Assembly: GCF_003369915.1 (NCBI RefSeq)
Contig: NC_046675.1
Span: 22,568,001 to 22,632,000, forward strand
DNA length: 64,000 bases
Reading direction: 5' to 3'
Source of the DNA: Drosophila miranda
Taxonomy: Eukaryota > Arthropoda > Insecta > Diptera > Drosophilidae
Shown here: piece by piece, positions 12,806-24,621 of the stretch
Numbering within the stretch: the first letter of the stretch is position 1
Layout: every line of letters starts with the position of its first letter
The notes under the pieces: generated by a model
What the model was told of the DNA's origin: nothing
Databases searched by the model: none
What the model saw: only the letters and a program-made list of their open reading frames with translations
Translations under genes and position numbers: made by a program

Positions 12806-15800
12806 ATGACCCGGACCTGCAGAATCTGTGGCGATGCAAATGGGCGTAACTGGATCGAGACGCCGGTGGAGAAGTATGCCGAGAAGACCTTCAATCAGCT
12901 ATTGCTGGAGCTAACGAAGATTGAGGTGAGCGAAATGGTGGCAGTTCCAATTTCCCACTTAACAAACGGTGTTTTTGCAGTTGACCATGGTCCAGGCCGA
13001 GAAGCTGCCCCACTGGTTGTGCTCCAGTTGCTCCCAGAAACTGGAGAGCGCCTACGATTTTGTGTTGCAGGCGAAACAGACGCACAAGCTGTGGCTGCAA
13101 CAGCTGGAGGATACGGGCCAGATAATGAGCTGTGGGGGGGCCTTGGAGTGTCTGCGGGAGACCCCCATACATCTGTTCGAGATCGAGGGCGTAACCATCA
13201 AAACCGAAGCGCTAGAGTCAACGGTTGCAGATGTCGGTAACAGCTCCTCCGATCCTCTAGTCCGCACACGCATCAAAAAGCGTACCGTCTTTCACTTCAG
13301 CGATACGGAGGATGACCAGGATGATGTGCCGCTAAGGCATCGCAGGACTGCCAGTCAAGCGAACAGCTCGTCAGCAAAGCTGCACAAGTGCAATCTGTGC
13401 GGCAAATCCTTCAGATATATCACAAATCTCTATCGCCACAAGAAAAGAGATCACGGCTATCCCGGGCATTCCAAGGGTGAGAGCTCCGAATCATACCAAA
13501 ACACACAAAAGAGCGCCGGGGCAGCGCAAGAAACTTCCAATTTGGAGTAAGTAGATCCCCATTAGAAATGCATGCTGTTTCTGACAATATTTAATTTGAA
13601 AATAGACAAAACGATCATAACGATGATGATGATGATAATGATAACTACTACAAATGCGATCAGTGCGACAAAACCTACAAGCACATAATGGTGCTTATCA
13701 AGCACAAGCAGAATGTCCATGAAACCAATCAACTGCCAATCCAATCTGGGCCCAAGCGAAGGAACAGAAGGGACGTGGGTGAAGCAGCAAGTCCAGCTTC
13801 TTCCGGGAAATCCATACAACGAACCAGAATCAGCACCGATACCCTGGTCCATAGCCTCATCAAAGCAGTGCAGTAAGATTAAGATAATACCTTGTTTAGT
13901 GTTTTTCACTGATATATTTCCATTTCAAGGCTGTCGGATGAGGATGGAAACAGCGGCACCGACAACTATTACAAGTGCGATCAGTGCCACAAATCGTACA
14001 AATACATTGTAAGCCTCATCAAGCACAAGCACAAGGAGCATTCGGAAGCTGATAAAAACTGGGACGATGAGGACAATCAACCATTGGCCTCCACATCTGC
14101 TCGCGCCTCCGCTGCCTCAGGCTCAGGCTCTCCCACCAAGGCATCGCGAATCAATCGTCGCGTTCAGGGCTTCGATCTGCATCGCTGCGAGCCGAATGGT
14201 GCGAAAGAAATTCAGTGCATGATCTGTCTGCGGAAATTCACTAAATTGCGTGAGCTGAGAGATCACCTCAGGTCGCATCCCACCGATTTTAATTTCCAGG
14301 CGCACGGTGAGCCTATCGAACGCATTGCCGAGGGCTTTTTCAAGACGGCTGTGGAGTCCACTGTGGAGGGTTTGAAGAGCAGAATTCTGCACGATCTAAG
14401 GATGGGTGCCTTCGGACGCTTCTATTCCATTACCAACGAGGCGCGCTACGAGATGAGTCTGGACAGCTCCGACACGGACAGCGACGGCGATGCAGATGTT
14501 GTACTAAGGCGAAGCTATGCCTGTGAGCTATGCGACTCCCCGGAGGCCAGATGGCCGCGCAAGTATCAATTGCACGAGCATCACAGGCAGCTGCACACCT
14601 GGGAAGAGGCTCCGCATGTCTGCCAGCGGTGCGACTCGCGTTTCCTCAGTCTCCAGCTGCTGGAGCATCATACTATACAGCTCTGCCAGAACACTCTGAA
14701 GCGATACATGTGCGACAAGTGCCCGCAGCGCTTCTTTTGGCGAAAAAATCTGCGTGCCCATCTTGTCGAGCACAAGAGCAAGGTGGGATTTATGACCAAA
14801 TATTAAACCGAATCTAACAAATCTCTACTGTGTTATCCTTCTCAGCAAGACAACTATCCGTGCGACCAATGCCAGCGTAGCTTTCAGGATAAAAGCGCCG
14901 TGACCAAGCACAAGCTGATGATGCACCGGGATGAAGCGAATCAACTTATTCCCTGCCGCTGGTGCTCACGGACATTCTATCGTCCCGCCCTCTTGCACAA
15001 GCATGTCGAACGGCATGGCTTCACCGGCGAAGATTTGCCTCTTGCAGAGACATTACTGGCCGATGCAGCCAAGCCATTGGGCCCAAAGACTGTCCAGTGC
15101 AAGATCTGTGATCTGCAGTTTGTAAGCGTTGCAGATCTGCGCCGTCACAATGCTATGCTGGGCCACAGTGAGCGGATTACCGATTACATGATCAGCACCG
15201 AGGCTGGCTTCGAGCTGTTATTGGAGGATACAGATGACAGCGAAGACGACACTACGGGGGGCAGATCCTACTCGTGCGATCTCTGTCAGATGACGTTCCG
15301 TCGCCGAAGGGAGATGAGCGAGCATCAGTATTCATTGCACGCATTTGACAAGTTGCCGTATGGCTGCGAGCATTGCATTTATAAGACCGTGGATAAGGTA
15401 GGAGTAGTCACTAAACATCAGTGCAAATCATGACATTTCTAATTATTTCGTTAATCCCTTTCAGCTCATGCTGGAGCATCATCTGCGCACACAATGCCTG
15501 AACAACGAGAAGCCGTTCAGCTGTTCCCGCTGTAGATACAAGTTTATGTGGAAGGAGAACCTGGAGCAGCACTACACCATTCAGCATTCCAAGCAGCCGC
15601 CCACCCAAGAGCAGTCGTCCATGCCCTTAAGGAGAAGGCGACGCTTCAGATATCAATGCCCTCAGTGCTGGCGATCCTTTGTGGCACAGCCCAGCCTCGA
15701 TAAGCATATAAGGGACATGCATGTGGCCAAGAGGAATCCGGGCAAGAAATACCTCTGCTCCCTCTGTGGCCTGGAGTCGCTGACGCCCAACAAGCTGAAT

Positions 15801-16001
15801 ATCCATATGCGTCGCCACAACGGAGAAAAGCCCTTCAAATGCGATCTCTGCGACATGCGCTTCACAGTCCACTACGAGCTAAAGGTCCATCGGCGGAAGC
15901 ACACGGGCGAGCGGCCCTACCAGTGCACCTTCTGTGACAAGCATTTTGCCCGACCCGACAAACTGAGACGGCATGTCTACATGCACAGCGCTCGTCGCTA
16001 G
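12806..16001 (+). CDS. ZAD-domain C2H2 zinc-finger protein, about 17 fingers
   Basis: Exons 12806-12925, 12981-13546, 13606-13872, 13930-14782, 14846-15397 and 15465-16001 give 965 codons including stop with every phase matching. The ATG opens directly into a ZAD domain (CRIC near residue 5, CSSC near 55). Three fingers of the type YKCDQC/HKCNLC follow, each encoded near an exon edge. Two six-finger cassettes with acidic linkers (EMSLDSSDTDSD near 14452, ELLLEDTDDSED near 15208) come next, and the protein ends with a terminal array containing TGERP-type linkers. The finger order matches the minus-strand gene at 6780-11364, so the two are diverged paralogues. It is likely a nuclear DNA-binding regulator. 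No symbol is assigned. Confidence 0.88.
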
Positions 16002-16209
16002 ACATGAATCTATTACGTTTAAATAGAGATCCAAAGATGTCTCTCTTTAGATCACTTCCCAAACGCGCCATGGGAAGATCGAGAGAGAGAGGCAACGAGC
16101 TTTTTAAAAACCAAATCTGTGAGATTTATTGAGAATGGGAGGGTGGGATTGTAGTCTCTAAGTCAACCAGTCTGTTTTTGAGAGTAGGCCACATCGCACA
16201 CGGCACCGC

Positions 16210-16233
16210 ATGGACAGAAGAGACACAAAATGA
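16210..16233 (+). promoter_or_regulatory. Short uORF overlapping the EK1 start
   Basis: An upstream ATG opens a seven-codon frame whose TGA overlaps the EK1 ATG as ATGA at 16230-16233. If the mRNA starts upstream, this arrangement would favour reinitiation at the main start and dampen translation (inference). Confidence 0.4.
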
Positions 16234-17692
16234 CTAATCAAACAGCCCCGGAATGGGTGAATAAACAGCTTTTTAATGGTTTGCTGGAACAGACCCACGA
16301 CAATTTCAAGGCAATAACTAATTTTGCCACCAAAGCGGCCATCAGCGAGGGGGAAAACTACCTAACGATCGTGCTGCGTATTCAAATAGGAATGCAACTG
16401 CAAGGTAAGCGAGAAGGTGGCTTATCAGCAAGTCTCATTGACTAACAACTCACTGCAGATGATAGCGAAAAGGAGGTCAGCTATATACTGAAGATACCGC
16501 TGGTCAACGAGAGTGGGGATGATGAGTTTCACGATTTGTTCATAGCGGAATTTGAGATGTACGATCGTGTAATACCGGAACTGGAGGCCCTCTATGCTAG
16601 CAATACTTCACTCTCACCCAGCTTTAAGCCATTGCACATGAAGTTCCCAGAAATGACAACCAAATGCGACTATATCCTCTTGGAAGATTTACGCACGAGG
16701 GGCTACAAGAATGCTGAGAGGACTGTGGGTCTGGAACAGTTCGAAGTTGAGGCAGTTCTGAAGAAATTGGCCCAGTGGCATGCCGCCTCTGCCAAGAGAG
16801 TCACTGATCTGGGAGAATACGAACAGGGTCTCAGGGAAAGCTACTTTACGCCCGAGCATCTGAAGGTGATTGAAGGATTCAACATGAGTTTTACCGTCCC
16901 TTTTCTGGAATGCATGCAGAAGTATGGTCTTGAGCCGGGTCATCTTCTTCTGATAGTGAGTAAGATAACGAAGATGAGGCATAAATTTAAATTTGGGATA
17001 ATCCGCAGAGCGACTACACTTCCCGCCTGACAGATCTCTATATGGAGTTTGGAGCCAACGATCCTGAAGAGCTGAATGTTCTTAATCATGGAGATTTCTG
17101 GTGCAACAATTTCATGTTCAAGTACAAAGAGTCTGGGGAAGTAGAGGATGTGTGCTTTGTGGACTTTCAGCTGCCTAAATATGGTAAAAAATATTAACAA
17201 TCCCTTTTGTAATATTTTGATACATTTTCTCCACTTTTAGGGACACCTGCACAAGACCTATTCTGTCTGCTTATAACCTCGCCAAAGTTCGACATCAAAC
17301 TAAAGAAGTTTGATTATTTTATAGAGTATTATTATCGGCAACTGGTGGAACACCTTGCTCTTCTGAAATACAAACAAAACGCACCAACATTGTCGCAGCT
17401 TCGAGATAATCTCCACAAAAACAGCCTCTGGGGTAAGGCCTTATGGGGGGTTGGGTGTTCATTGTCATGATCATAAATCATGATGGATCTCTTTATTGCA
17501 GCGTTCATATGTGCCCAGCGGATGCTGCCCATAGTTCTGATGCCTCCCGACGTGGGCTCAAATATTGGCAATGTCATGGGCGACTCGGAAGAGGCGTCTG
17601 CATTCAAGCGTAAGATGTTTCAGTCGCCAGCCTACGTGGAGCAAATCAAAGCCATTTTGCCCTGGCTCATTCAACACTCGTTTATAAGATGA
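16230..17692 (+). CDS. EK1: EcKinase/CHK-domain kinase-like protein
   Basis: Exons 16230-16404, 16459-16955, 17009-17183, 17241-17432 and 17502-17692; 409 aa, the usual size for the family. The family (PF02958, SMART CHK) has an aminoglycoside-phosphotransferase-like fold. Its founder phosphorylates ecdysteroids, and other insect members are linked to toxin detoxification. Visible motifs are an N-terminal APEWVN, GENYLT, the ATP-site lysine in YILK, KLAQWHAASA, the catalytic LNHGDFWCNN near residue 250 and the metal-binding VDFQ. It begins 228 bases after the zinc-finger gene on the same strand. Its third intron interrupts KYG in phase 1, a position not shared by the other cluster members. 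AATAAA lies at about 17756. The substrate is unknown. Confidence 0.9.
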
Positions 17693-18098
17693 GCGGGTGA
17701 TTGCAATGGCAAACAGGTTTAGACCCGACCCCTCTCAAAGTATTTAAAGTATTATAATAAATTTTATTGGACACAAGGCAAGCTTTCTTACTCAATCTCA
17801 TTATTTCCTACGAGGATCGCTTATATGTAGATCGCCCCATTCATAATATGATGAGGAAAGTATCCCCCCAAATATTTCAATGCCATACATGATCAGAAAT
17901 GGTGGAGAGTGCTTTAGTTATTGAGAGAGATGATTCAATTGAATTGCTGAAGCTTTTCGAAGCCGATTGGAGAGGAGAGGAGACCGAGAGAAAGCTCTGG
18001 CTATCTGCGATTTGTTCTTGGTGGTCGGTCTATGATAGCTAGAAACCGATAATTACCAAAGCTCTAGAGCTAGAGTCGGTACGCTGCGAACACAAAGC
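17693..18098. other. Spacer between EK1 and EK2
   Basis: Contains the left part of the EK2/EK3 duplication, from about 17703. The bases around 17715-17750 (GACCCGACCC...AAAGTAT) resemble part of the DINE-1-like element at 26.9 kb and may be a small remnant. No gene seen. Confidence 0.5.
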
Positions 18099-18106
18099 TA
18101 TATAAA
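18099..18106 (+). promoter_or_regulatory. TATA box of EK2
   Basis: TATATAAA lies 125 bases before the EK2 start codon. An initiator-like ATCAGC follows about 24 bases later. The same box stands before EK3. Confidence 0.65.
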
Positions 18107-18223
18107 GCTGAATATAAAACTATCAGCTTCTACCCGACTGGCGGCAGTCCACAAAACCCTGTCCAACCAGGCGTATACTTGATTTGCGAGTGTAAACTTT
18201 TGTGCGAAACGAATTTCAACAAT

Positions 18224-19660
18224 ATGGCGGCCAGCAAAGTACCCGACTGGATAAATGCGGAAATATTTGAAGATGTTCTCAAGTCAACGGTGCCTGGCTA
18301 TTCCAAAGTGAAGACCTTCAAGGCTGACAGTGGCTCTGCCGCGGGAGAAAACTACGCAACGATCATGCTGCGTGTCAACATCGAAGTGGAGCTGGAAGGT
18401 AATATCCCTTGCCGCTGGAGTGGTGAATTTCCTCCATTTCAAACTTATCTTTTTTCAGATGGAAAAGCCAAGGATGTTTCGTACATGGTGAAGCTGCCCC
18501 ATCAGCTTGAGTTTTACCAGGAAATGATGAAGAAGACCAACATTTTCGAGACTGAACGCTTGATGTACAATGACGTTGTTCCCGAGATGGAGGCGCTGTA
18601 CAAGGCAGTGGGCGTAGATTTGATTTTCGGTGCCAGGAGCTACGATTTCAAAGGAGCCAAGAGCGATTATGTTCTGCTGGAGGATCTGGGCCCAAAGGGA
18701 TTCAAAAATGCTAACCGTCTGGAGGGATTGGATCAGACGCACACGGAAAGAGTTCTGAAGAAGTTGGCACAATGGCATGCGGCCTCGGCCGTGCGTGTGG
18801 CCACGAAGGGCTCATATCCGGAGATACTTACCATGGGCTTCTTCAAGGAGGAAAGCAAGCCCATGATGACCGAAATGATTAATGGAATGATGGCGAGATT
18901 CCTCAAGGTCTGTGTTACCTTCGAGGGCCACGAGGAGTGGATAGAACAGATTGTAAGTAACCAAATATAATCCTGGAAAAGGTAATTCTGGAAGGTATAG
19001 CTGATATCCCACCTCGCCAATTCCAGAAAGCACTTATTCCCGCATCCATAGATGAAATGTACAAAATGGCCAAGATCGATCCCCAAGAGTTTAATGTTCT
19101 GAACCATGGAGACTCTTGGTCCAATAACATAATGTTCCAATACGATGCCTTCGGTACGATTAAGGAGGTGTATCTTGTGGATTATCAGATTCCCAAGTAC
19201 GGCACAGTGGCCCAGGATCTGTTGTACTTCCTGCTTTCGTCCACCAGACTGGAGGATAAGCTGAGCAAATTCGATTACTACATCAAGTTCTACCACGACA
19301 GTCTGATCGAGAACTTGAAGATCCTTAAGTACACGAAACCCTTGCCCACGTTGCGAAGCATTCACTTGGCCCTATTGAAATATGGAGTTTTCGGTAGGTC
19401 AATCTATAATAAACTCTTTAATGTTCATAATAACACTCTCAATTCCAGGTTACTCCGTTGTAACTGGAGTTATGAGTGCAGTTCTGTTGGATCCTACGGA
19501 GAATGCCAGCTTTGAGAACTTCGTGGGCGACAGTGCGGCCGGGGAGGCCTTCCAGTTGCAGTTGTATACCAATCCTCGCTACCGCAAGCATATCCAGGCT
19601 ATCCTACCCTGGCTCCTCAACCGTGGGGCCTTGGAGATCAGTGCTCCAATAAGCCAATGA
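18224..19660 (+). CDS. EK2: EcKinase/CHK-domain kinase-like protein
   Basis: Exons 18224-18398, 18459-18952, 19027-19393 and 19449-19660; 415 aa. I start at the ATG of MAASKVPDW, because the open frame further upstream has no ATG. Motifs: GENYAT, YMVKLPH with the ATP lysine, YVLLEDLGPKGFKN, KLAQWHAASAV, LNHGDSWSNN near residue 250, VDYQIPKYG and AQDLLYF. Compared with EK1 it lacks the KYG intron. It differs from EK3 by one residue (Asp for Ala after KVP). AATAAA is at about 19774. All catalytic residues are present, so it should be active. Confidence 0.92.
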
Positions 19661-20429
19661 CAATTTACAAAATGTATGCCCATTTTGCGATAGAATTTAA
19701 CGCAACCGACCGACCGTGTGATAATGCTGATACTGATAACTGTTTTTTTTGATAATGTGCATACACAAGTATTAATAAAAAACTAAAATTATTCTCCAAA
19801 CCTAAATCGATAACGGGTTTTACAATCGAATCAGTTTGCCAAAAGTCATTGTGAATCGTATTTTGGGTCGATGGGAGGTTGAAGTGGGTTGACTCACGCT
19901 TCCATAGAAAAAAACACAGAAGATAGCGACACTACGCAACTGATGTTCAAACAAAAAACGAATACTTTGACATGAATGCGAAATTGTCGTATCAAAACAA
20001 AACACTTGCTGAAAAAAGCTTTCATCTGTAATATTACGAGTACACTACGTATACTACTACTACGATCTTTCCGAACATTGTACTCCCAAAGCTTCATCGC
20101 TATGGTATGGTATGGATGGTATGGACACTAAGAGATCTGTATAGAGTGAAATTTTGATGTTAAAATGGAAGTAAAGTTCAAACTGAAGGCCGTCGAGATT
20201 TCCAAAAGGAATTATCTTTTTAACCGATTTGTTTAATACTAATTATAAAACGTTATTACTTATGATTACGTGCACAATTTCTGAAAAACTAAATAAAATG
20301 TTGGTAATTTGTCCCTAGAAAAAAAGACTTTTCATGTCATTGACCTACGTTTCTGAATATGAGCAAATTCTACACTTCTAACGTACCATATATGGCTATA
20401 ACTATTTGATAGAGAAACGAGGGGGAACG

Positions 20430-21191
20430 TTGTGAGTTGCTGCTATGACCGCAACTCTACTATTATACCCGATACTTTGTAAGTATGGCTTTCCCTCGGC
20501 AGACGACGAGTACATTGAGCGACAAAAAGTGTGTGAGAGAGAGACAGAAAATCAGTCTGAACGTGTCGTCGGGCGCTGCGAACGAAAATTGATTTTTACC
20601 CTTGGCTATAATAATAATCCGATCTGATCTAAATTCGGAAATCTGGTACATATGGTCATTCTCTATGATTGTTAATTTTTATTTTTTAGTTTTCCCGTTC
20701 ACTTTTTGCAATTGGCAAAGCCGACCATGAAACGTCTGTGTTAAAGAGAGACAGAGCGAGAAAACAATTAATTTTATTCTTCATTCTGGCTATAATAATG
20801 ATACGATCTGGTACGATAATGATAGATTCTGCATTCTAGAAGATATAATACTTTTCTTCGATTCTGCGGATGGTTTTCTCGTATCCTTAAAATTGTGGAT
20901 GCCATAGATTTCGTCCTTTGTGGGGGCGGAAGAGGGCAGGGAGAAGTTTTGAAATACACTTGTAGCAGTGACATATCACAGAAGAATACAAAATGTCGTT
21001 GCTCTAGCTCTTAAAGTCAATGAGCACTAGGCGCTCATAGGGACGGAAAGACGGACAGACAGACAGGGCTCAATCGACTCGGCTATTGATGCTGATCAAG
21101 AATATATATGTATACTTAATGGAGACGGAAACACTACCTTCTGGACGTTAAACACATCCATTTTCACCACAAATCTAATATACCCATTTAA
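20430..21191 (+). mobile_element. DINE-1/INE-1-like non-autonomous element
   Basis: The stretch runs from GTTGTGAGTTGCTGCTATG to AATCTAATATACCC. It includes the family hallmarks TTATACCCGATACTTTG, GGACGGAAAGACGGACAGACAGAC, GACTCGGCTATTGATGCTGATCAAGAATATATA and the CTTCTGGACGTTA...CATCCA tail. No protein is encoded. DINE-1 elements are Helitron-like fly repeats. It lies in the spacer of the EK2/EK3 duplication and has no counterpart at the matching place after EK3, so it was inserted or lost after the duplication. Confidence 0.75.
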
Positions 21192-21204
21192 TCATTTTGA
21201 GAGA

Positions 21205-21430
21205 ACCAGAACCAGCGTAGCAAAACAAAACGTGATGAACGCCAGTGCTAAAAGCTCTCTCTCCCCCAGCGACGACATACCACACACTTCCGATTAGATC
21301 TTTTATTATATTAAGTAATACAATCAGCAAACACCTTGCTAGCATAATGCCACTTCTCTAATTTGGCATGGAACTCGAGGACTTTTTTGTAAATTTCACT
21401 TTATATTTAATCAGAATAATACGACTAAAG
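21205..21430. repeat. Duplicated spacer block, first copy
   Basis: GAACCAGCGTAGCAAAACAAAACGTGA through TTTAATCAGAATAATACGAC recurs at about 24622-24812 ahead of EK4. The first copy has extra bases in its middle. It extends the tandem duplication beyond the gene itself. Confidence 0.8.
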
Positions 21431-21452
21431 TAACTAAAGTAAGTTTCATTAA

Positions 21453-21546
21453 AATGAAAAAATGAGATATCGAAAATATATTTTGTGGATCTGCAACTGA
21501 TAAAATGAGGAACAGTAGCACAGGTGGGTAATGCACTCGTATTCTA
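21453..21546 (+). pseudogene. Fragment of an EK4/EK5-type gene
   Basis: About 90 bases match the end of exon 3 and the start of intron 3 of EK4/EK5: AATGAGATAT, TTTTGTGGATCT, CAACTG, then GTAGCACAGGTGGGTAATGC, which contains the exon/intron boundary. The frame is spoiled (TGATAAAATGAGG where EK5 has TGCCAAAATGGGG). No other exons are nearby. The fragment abuts the left end of duplication copy 2 and probably marks the breakpoint. Confidence 0.8.
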
Positions 21547-21902
21547 TCCTGCAATGGCAAACGGGCTTAGATCCAACCCCTCTCAAAGTATTTAAAGTAT
21601 TATAATAAATTTCATTGGACACAAGGCAAGCCTTCTCAATCGCATTATTTCGTACGAGGATCGCTTATAGATAAGCCCCATTCATAAAATGATGATGAAA
21701 GTATCCCCCCAAATAATTCAATGCCATACATGATCAGAAATGGTTGGAGAATTCCTTTGTTATTGAGAGACATGAGAGGAGAGGAGACCGAGAGAAAGCT
21801 CTGGCTATCTGCGACTTGTTTTTGGTGGTCGGTCTATGATAGCTAGAAACCGATAATTACCAAAGCTCTAGAGCTAGAGTCGGTACGCTGCGAACACAAA
21901 GC

Positions 21903-21910
21903 TATATAAA
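21903..21910 (+). promoter_or_regulatory. TATA box of EK3
   Basis: TATATAAA sits in the same setting as in EK2; the surrounding 100 bases are almost unchanged between the copies. Confidence 0.65.
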
Positions 21911-22027
21911 GCTGAATATAAAACTACCAGCTTCTACCCGACTGGCGGCAGTCCACAAAACCCTGTCCAACCAGGCGTATACTTGATTTGCGAGTGTAAA
22001 CTTTTGTGCGAAACGAATTTCAACAAT

Positions 22028-23464
22028 ATGGCTGCCAGCAAAGTACCCGCCTGGATAAATGCGGAAATATTTGAAGATGTTCTCAAGTCAACGGTGCCTG
22101 GCTATTCCAAAGTGAAGACCTTCAAGGCTGACAGTGGCTCTGCCGCGGGAGAAAACTACGCAACGATCATGCTGCGTGTCAACATCGAAGTGGAGCTGGA
22201 AGGTAATATCCCTTGCCGCTGGAGTGGTGAATTTCCTCCATTTCAAACTTATCTTTTTTCAGATGGAAAAGCCAAGGATGTTTCGTACATGGTGAAGCTG
22301 CCCCATCAGCTTGAGTTTTACCAGGAAATGATGAAGAAGACCAACATTTTCGAGACTGAACGCTTGATGTACAATGACGTTGTTCCCGAGATGGAGGCGC
22401 TGTACAAGGCAGTGGGCGTAGATTTGATTTTCGGTGCCAGGAGCTACGATTTCAAAGGAGCCAAGAGCGATTATGTTCTGCTGGAGGATCTGGGCCCAAA
22501 GGGATTCAAAAATGCTAACCGTCTGGAGGGATTGGATCAGACGCACACGGAAAGAGTTCTGAAGAAGTTGGCACAATGGCATGCGGCCTCGGCCGTGCGT
22601 GTGGCCACGAAGGGCTCATATCCGGAGATACTTACCATGGGCTTCTTCAAGGAGGAAAGCAAGCCCATGATGACCGAAATGATTAATGGAATGATGGCGA
22701 GATTCCTCAAGGTCTGTGTTACCTTCGAGGGCCACGAGGAGTGGATAGAACAGATTGTAAGTAACCAAATATAATCCTGGAAAAGGTAATTCTGGAAGGT
22801 ATAGCTGATATCCCACCTCGCCAATTCCAGAAAGCACTTATTCCCGCATCCATAGATGAAATGTACAAAATGGCCAAGATCGATCCCCAAGAGTTTAATG
22901 TTCTGAACCATGGAGACTCTTGGTCCAATAACATAATGTTCCAATACGATGCCTTCGGTACGATTAAGGAGGTGTATCTTGTGGATTATCAGATTCCCAA
23001 GTACGGCACAGTGGCCCAGGATCTGTTGTACTTCCTGCTTTCGTCCACCAGACTGGAGGATAAGCTGAGCAAATTCGATTACTACATCAAGTTCTACCAC
23101 GACAGTCTGATCGAGAACTTGAAGATCCTCAAGTACACGAAACCCTTGCCCACGTTGCGAAGCATTCACTTGGCCCTATTGAAATATGGAGTTTTCGGTA
23201 GGTCAATCTATAATAAACTCTTTAATGTTCATAATAACACTCTCAATTCCAGGTTACTCCGTTGTAACTGGAGTTATGAGTGCAGTTCTGTTGGATCCTA
23301 CGGAGAATGCCAGCTTTGAGAACTTCGTGGGCGACAGTGCGGCCGGGGAGGCCTTCCAGTTGCAGTTGTATACCAATCCTCGCTACCGCAAGCATATCCA
23401 GGCTATCCTACCCTGGCTCCTCAACCGTGGGGCCTTGGAGATCAGTGCTCCAATAAGCCAATGA
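22028..23464 (+). CDS. EK3: EcKinase/CHK-domain kinase-like protein, twin of EK2
   Basis: Exons 22028-22202, 22263-22756, 22831-23197 and 23253-23464; 415 aa. Every exon lies exactly 3,804 bases after its EK2 partner. I see three base differences in the coding sequence (one amino acid, two silent) and none in the three introns. All motifs of EK2 are intact. AATAAA is at about 23578. With such identity, short reads from the two genes would be hard to tell apart. Confidence 0.92.
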
Positions 23465-24138
23465 CAATTTACAAAATTTATGCCCATTTTGCGATAGAAT
23501 TTAACGCAACCGACCGACCGTGTGATAATGCTGATAATGATATCTGTTTTTTTTGATAATGTGCACACACAAGTATTAATAAAAACTAAAATTATTCTCC
23601 AAATCGATAACGGGTTTTACAATCGTATTTTGGGATCGAGGGGGGGTTGAAGTGGGTTGTCACTAACTCTTCCATAGAAAAAAAAACACAGAAGATAGCG
23701 ACACTACGCAACTGATGTTCAAACAAAAAACGAATACTTTGACATGAATGCGAAATTGTCGTATCAAAAAAAAAATACTTGCTGAAAAAGCTTTCAAAAA
23801 GCTACTATTACGATCTTTCCAAACATTGTACTCCCAAAGCTTCAGCGCTATGGCATGGTATGGATGGTATGGACACTAAGAGATCTGTATAGAAATTGTA
23901 ATGTTGAAAAGGAAGTAAAGTTCAAACTGAAGGCCGTCGAGATTCCAAAAGGTATTATCTTTTTAATCGATTTGTTTAATACTTATTATAATACGTTATT
24001 ACTTATGATTGCATGCACAATTTCTGAACAACTGAATAATATTTGTAGCCCAAAAAATAATGTCATTAACGTAGGTTTCTGAATATGGGCAAATGCTACT
24101 CTACTACCGTACCATATATGGCTATAACTATTTGATAG

Positions 24139-24560
24139 ATCTATACATATAGTGCTCTTACATCCCAACGCCCTCTGCATTTTCAACGTACATGCTTCAC
24201 ACTGCCCATTTTCAATCTTTTTCGATTGAATTTTCCGATTGTCCGATTGTATTTTCGTCCTTGGAGATTTTAATCTTCCAAATATTTCCTGGTCTCCATC
24301 CAAGGACTCTAATCAGATGTTTCCATTCATGCAGGTAAACAGCATTTGCAATAGCATAGGTAGGATTTTAGAACTTGTCTTTACCACCGACACAACGAAT
24401 ACTCTAGTCTACAGAGGATCCCGTCTATATTTTCCCGAATACCTTTACCATCCCACCCTGGAAATTGATACCCACCAAATGAGATCGAGCCCGACACTAA
24501 CGCATTCTACAGCACAGATAATTTTATGACTTATGGTTTGTACATTCATCTTTCTACACA
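24139..24560 (+). mobile_element. LINE fragment, endonuclease part of ORF2
   Basis: The frame at 24239-24529 reads LGDFNLPNISW, then VNSICNSIGRILELVFTTD and YHPTLEID. This is the pattern of the AP-endonuclease domain of Jockey-type LINE ORF2 (GDFNxP...W, LDLVF, HxPL). Only this piece is present; there is no reverse transcriptase nearby. It is a dead fragment inserted just after duplication copy 2. Confidence 0.65.
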
Positions 24561-24621
24561 GTTTACCTGATCATAGTTAAACTCTAAACAATAAACAATA
24601 GCTAGAGAAAAAGCTTAGTAG

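Larger units (their letters stand above)
17703..20412 (+). repeat. Tandem duplication, copy 1 (carries EK2)
   Basis: This stretch is repeated at about 21551-24138. The two copies align from the GCAATGGCAAAC block, through the promoter and the whole of EK2/EK3, to a block ending TATTTGATAG. Indels are frequent outside the gene and almost absent inside it. Confidence 0.85.
21551..24138 (+). repeat. Tandem duplication, copy 2 (carries EK3)
   Basis: Second copy of the 17703-20412 unit. A stretch of about 44 bases upstream of the promoter and several short runs downstream of the gene are missing relative to copy 1. Confidence 0.85.
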
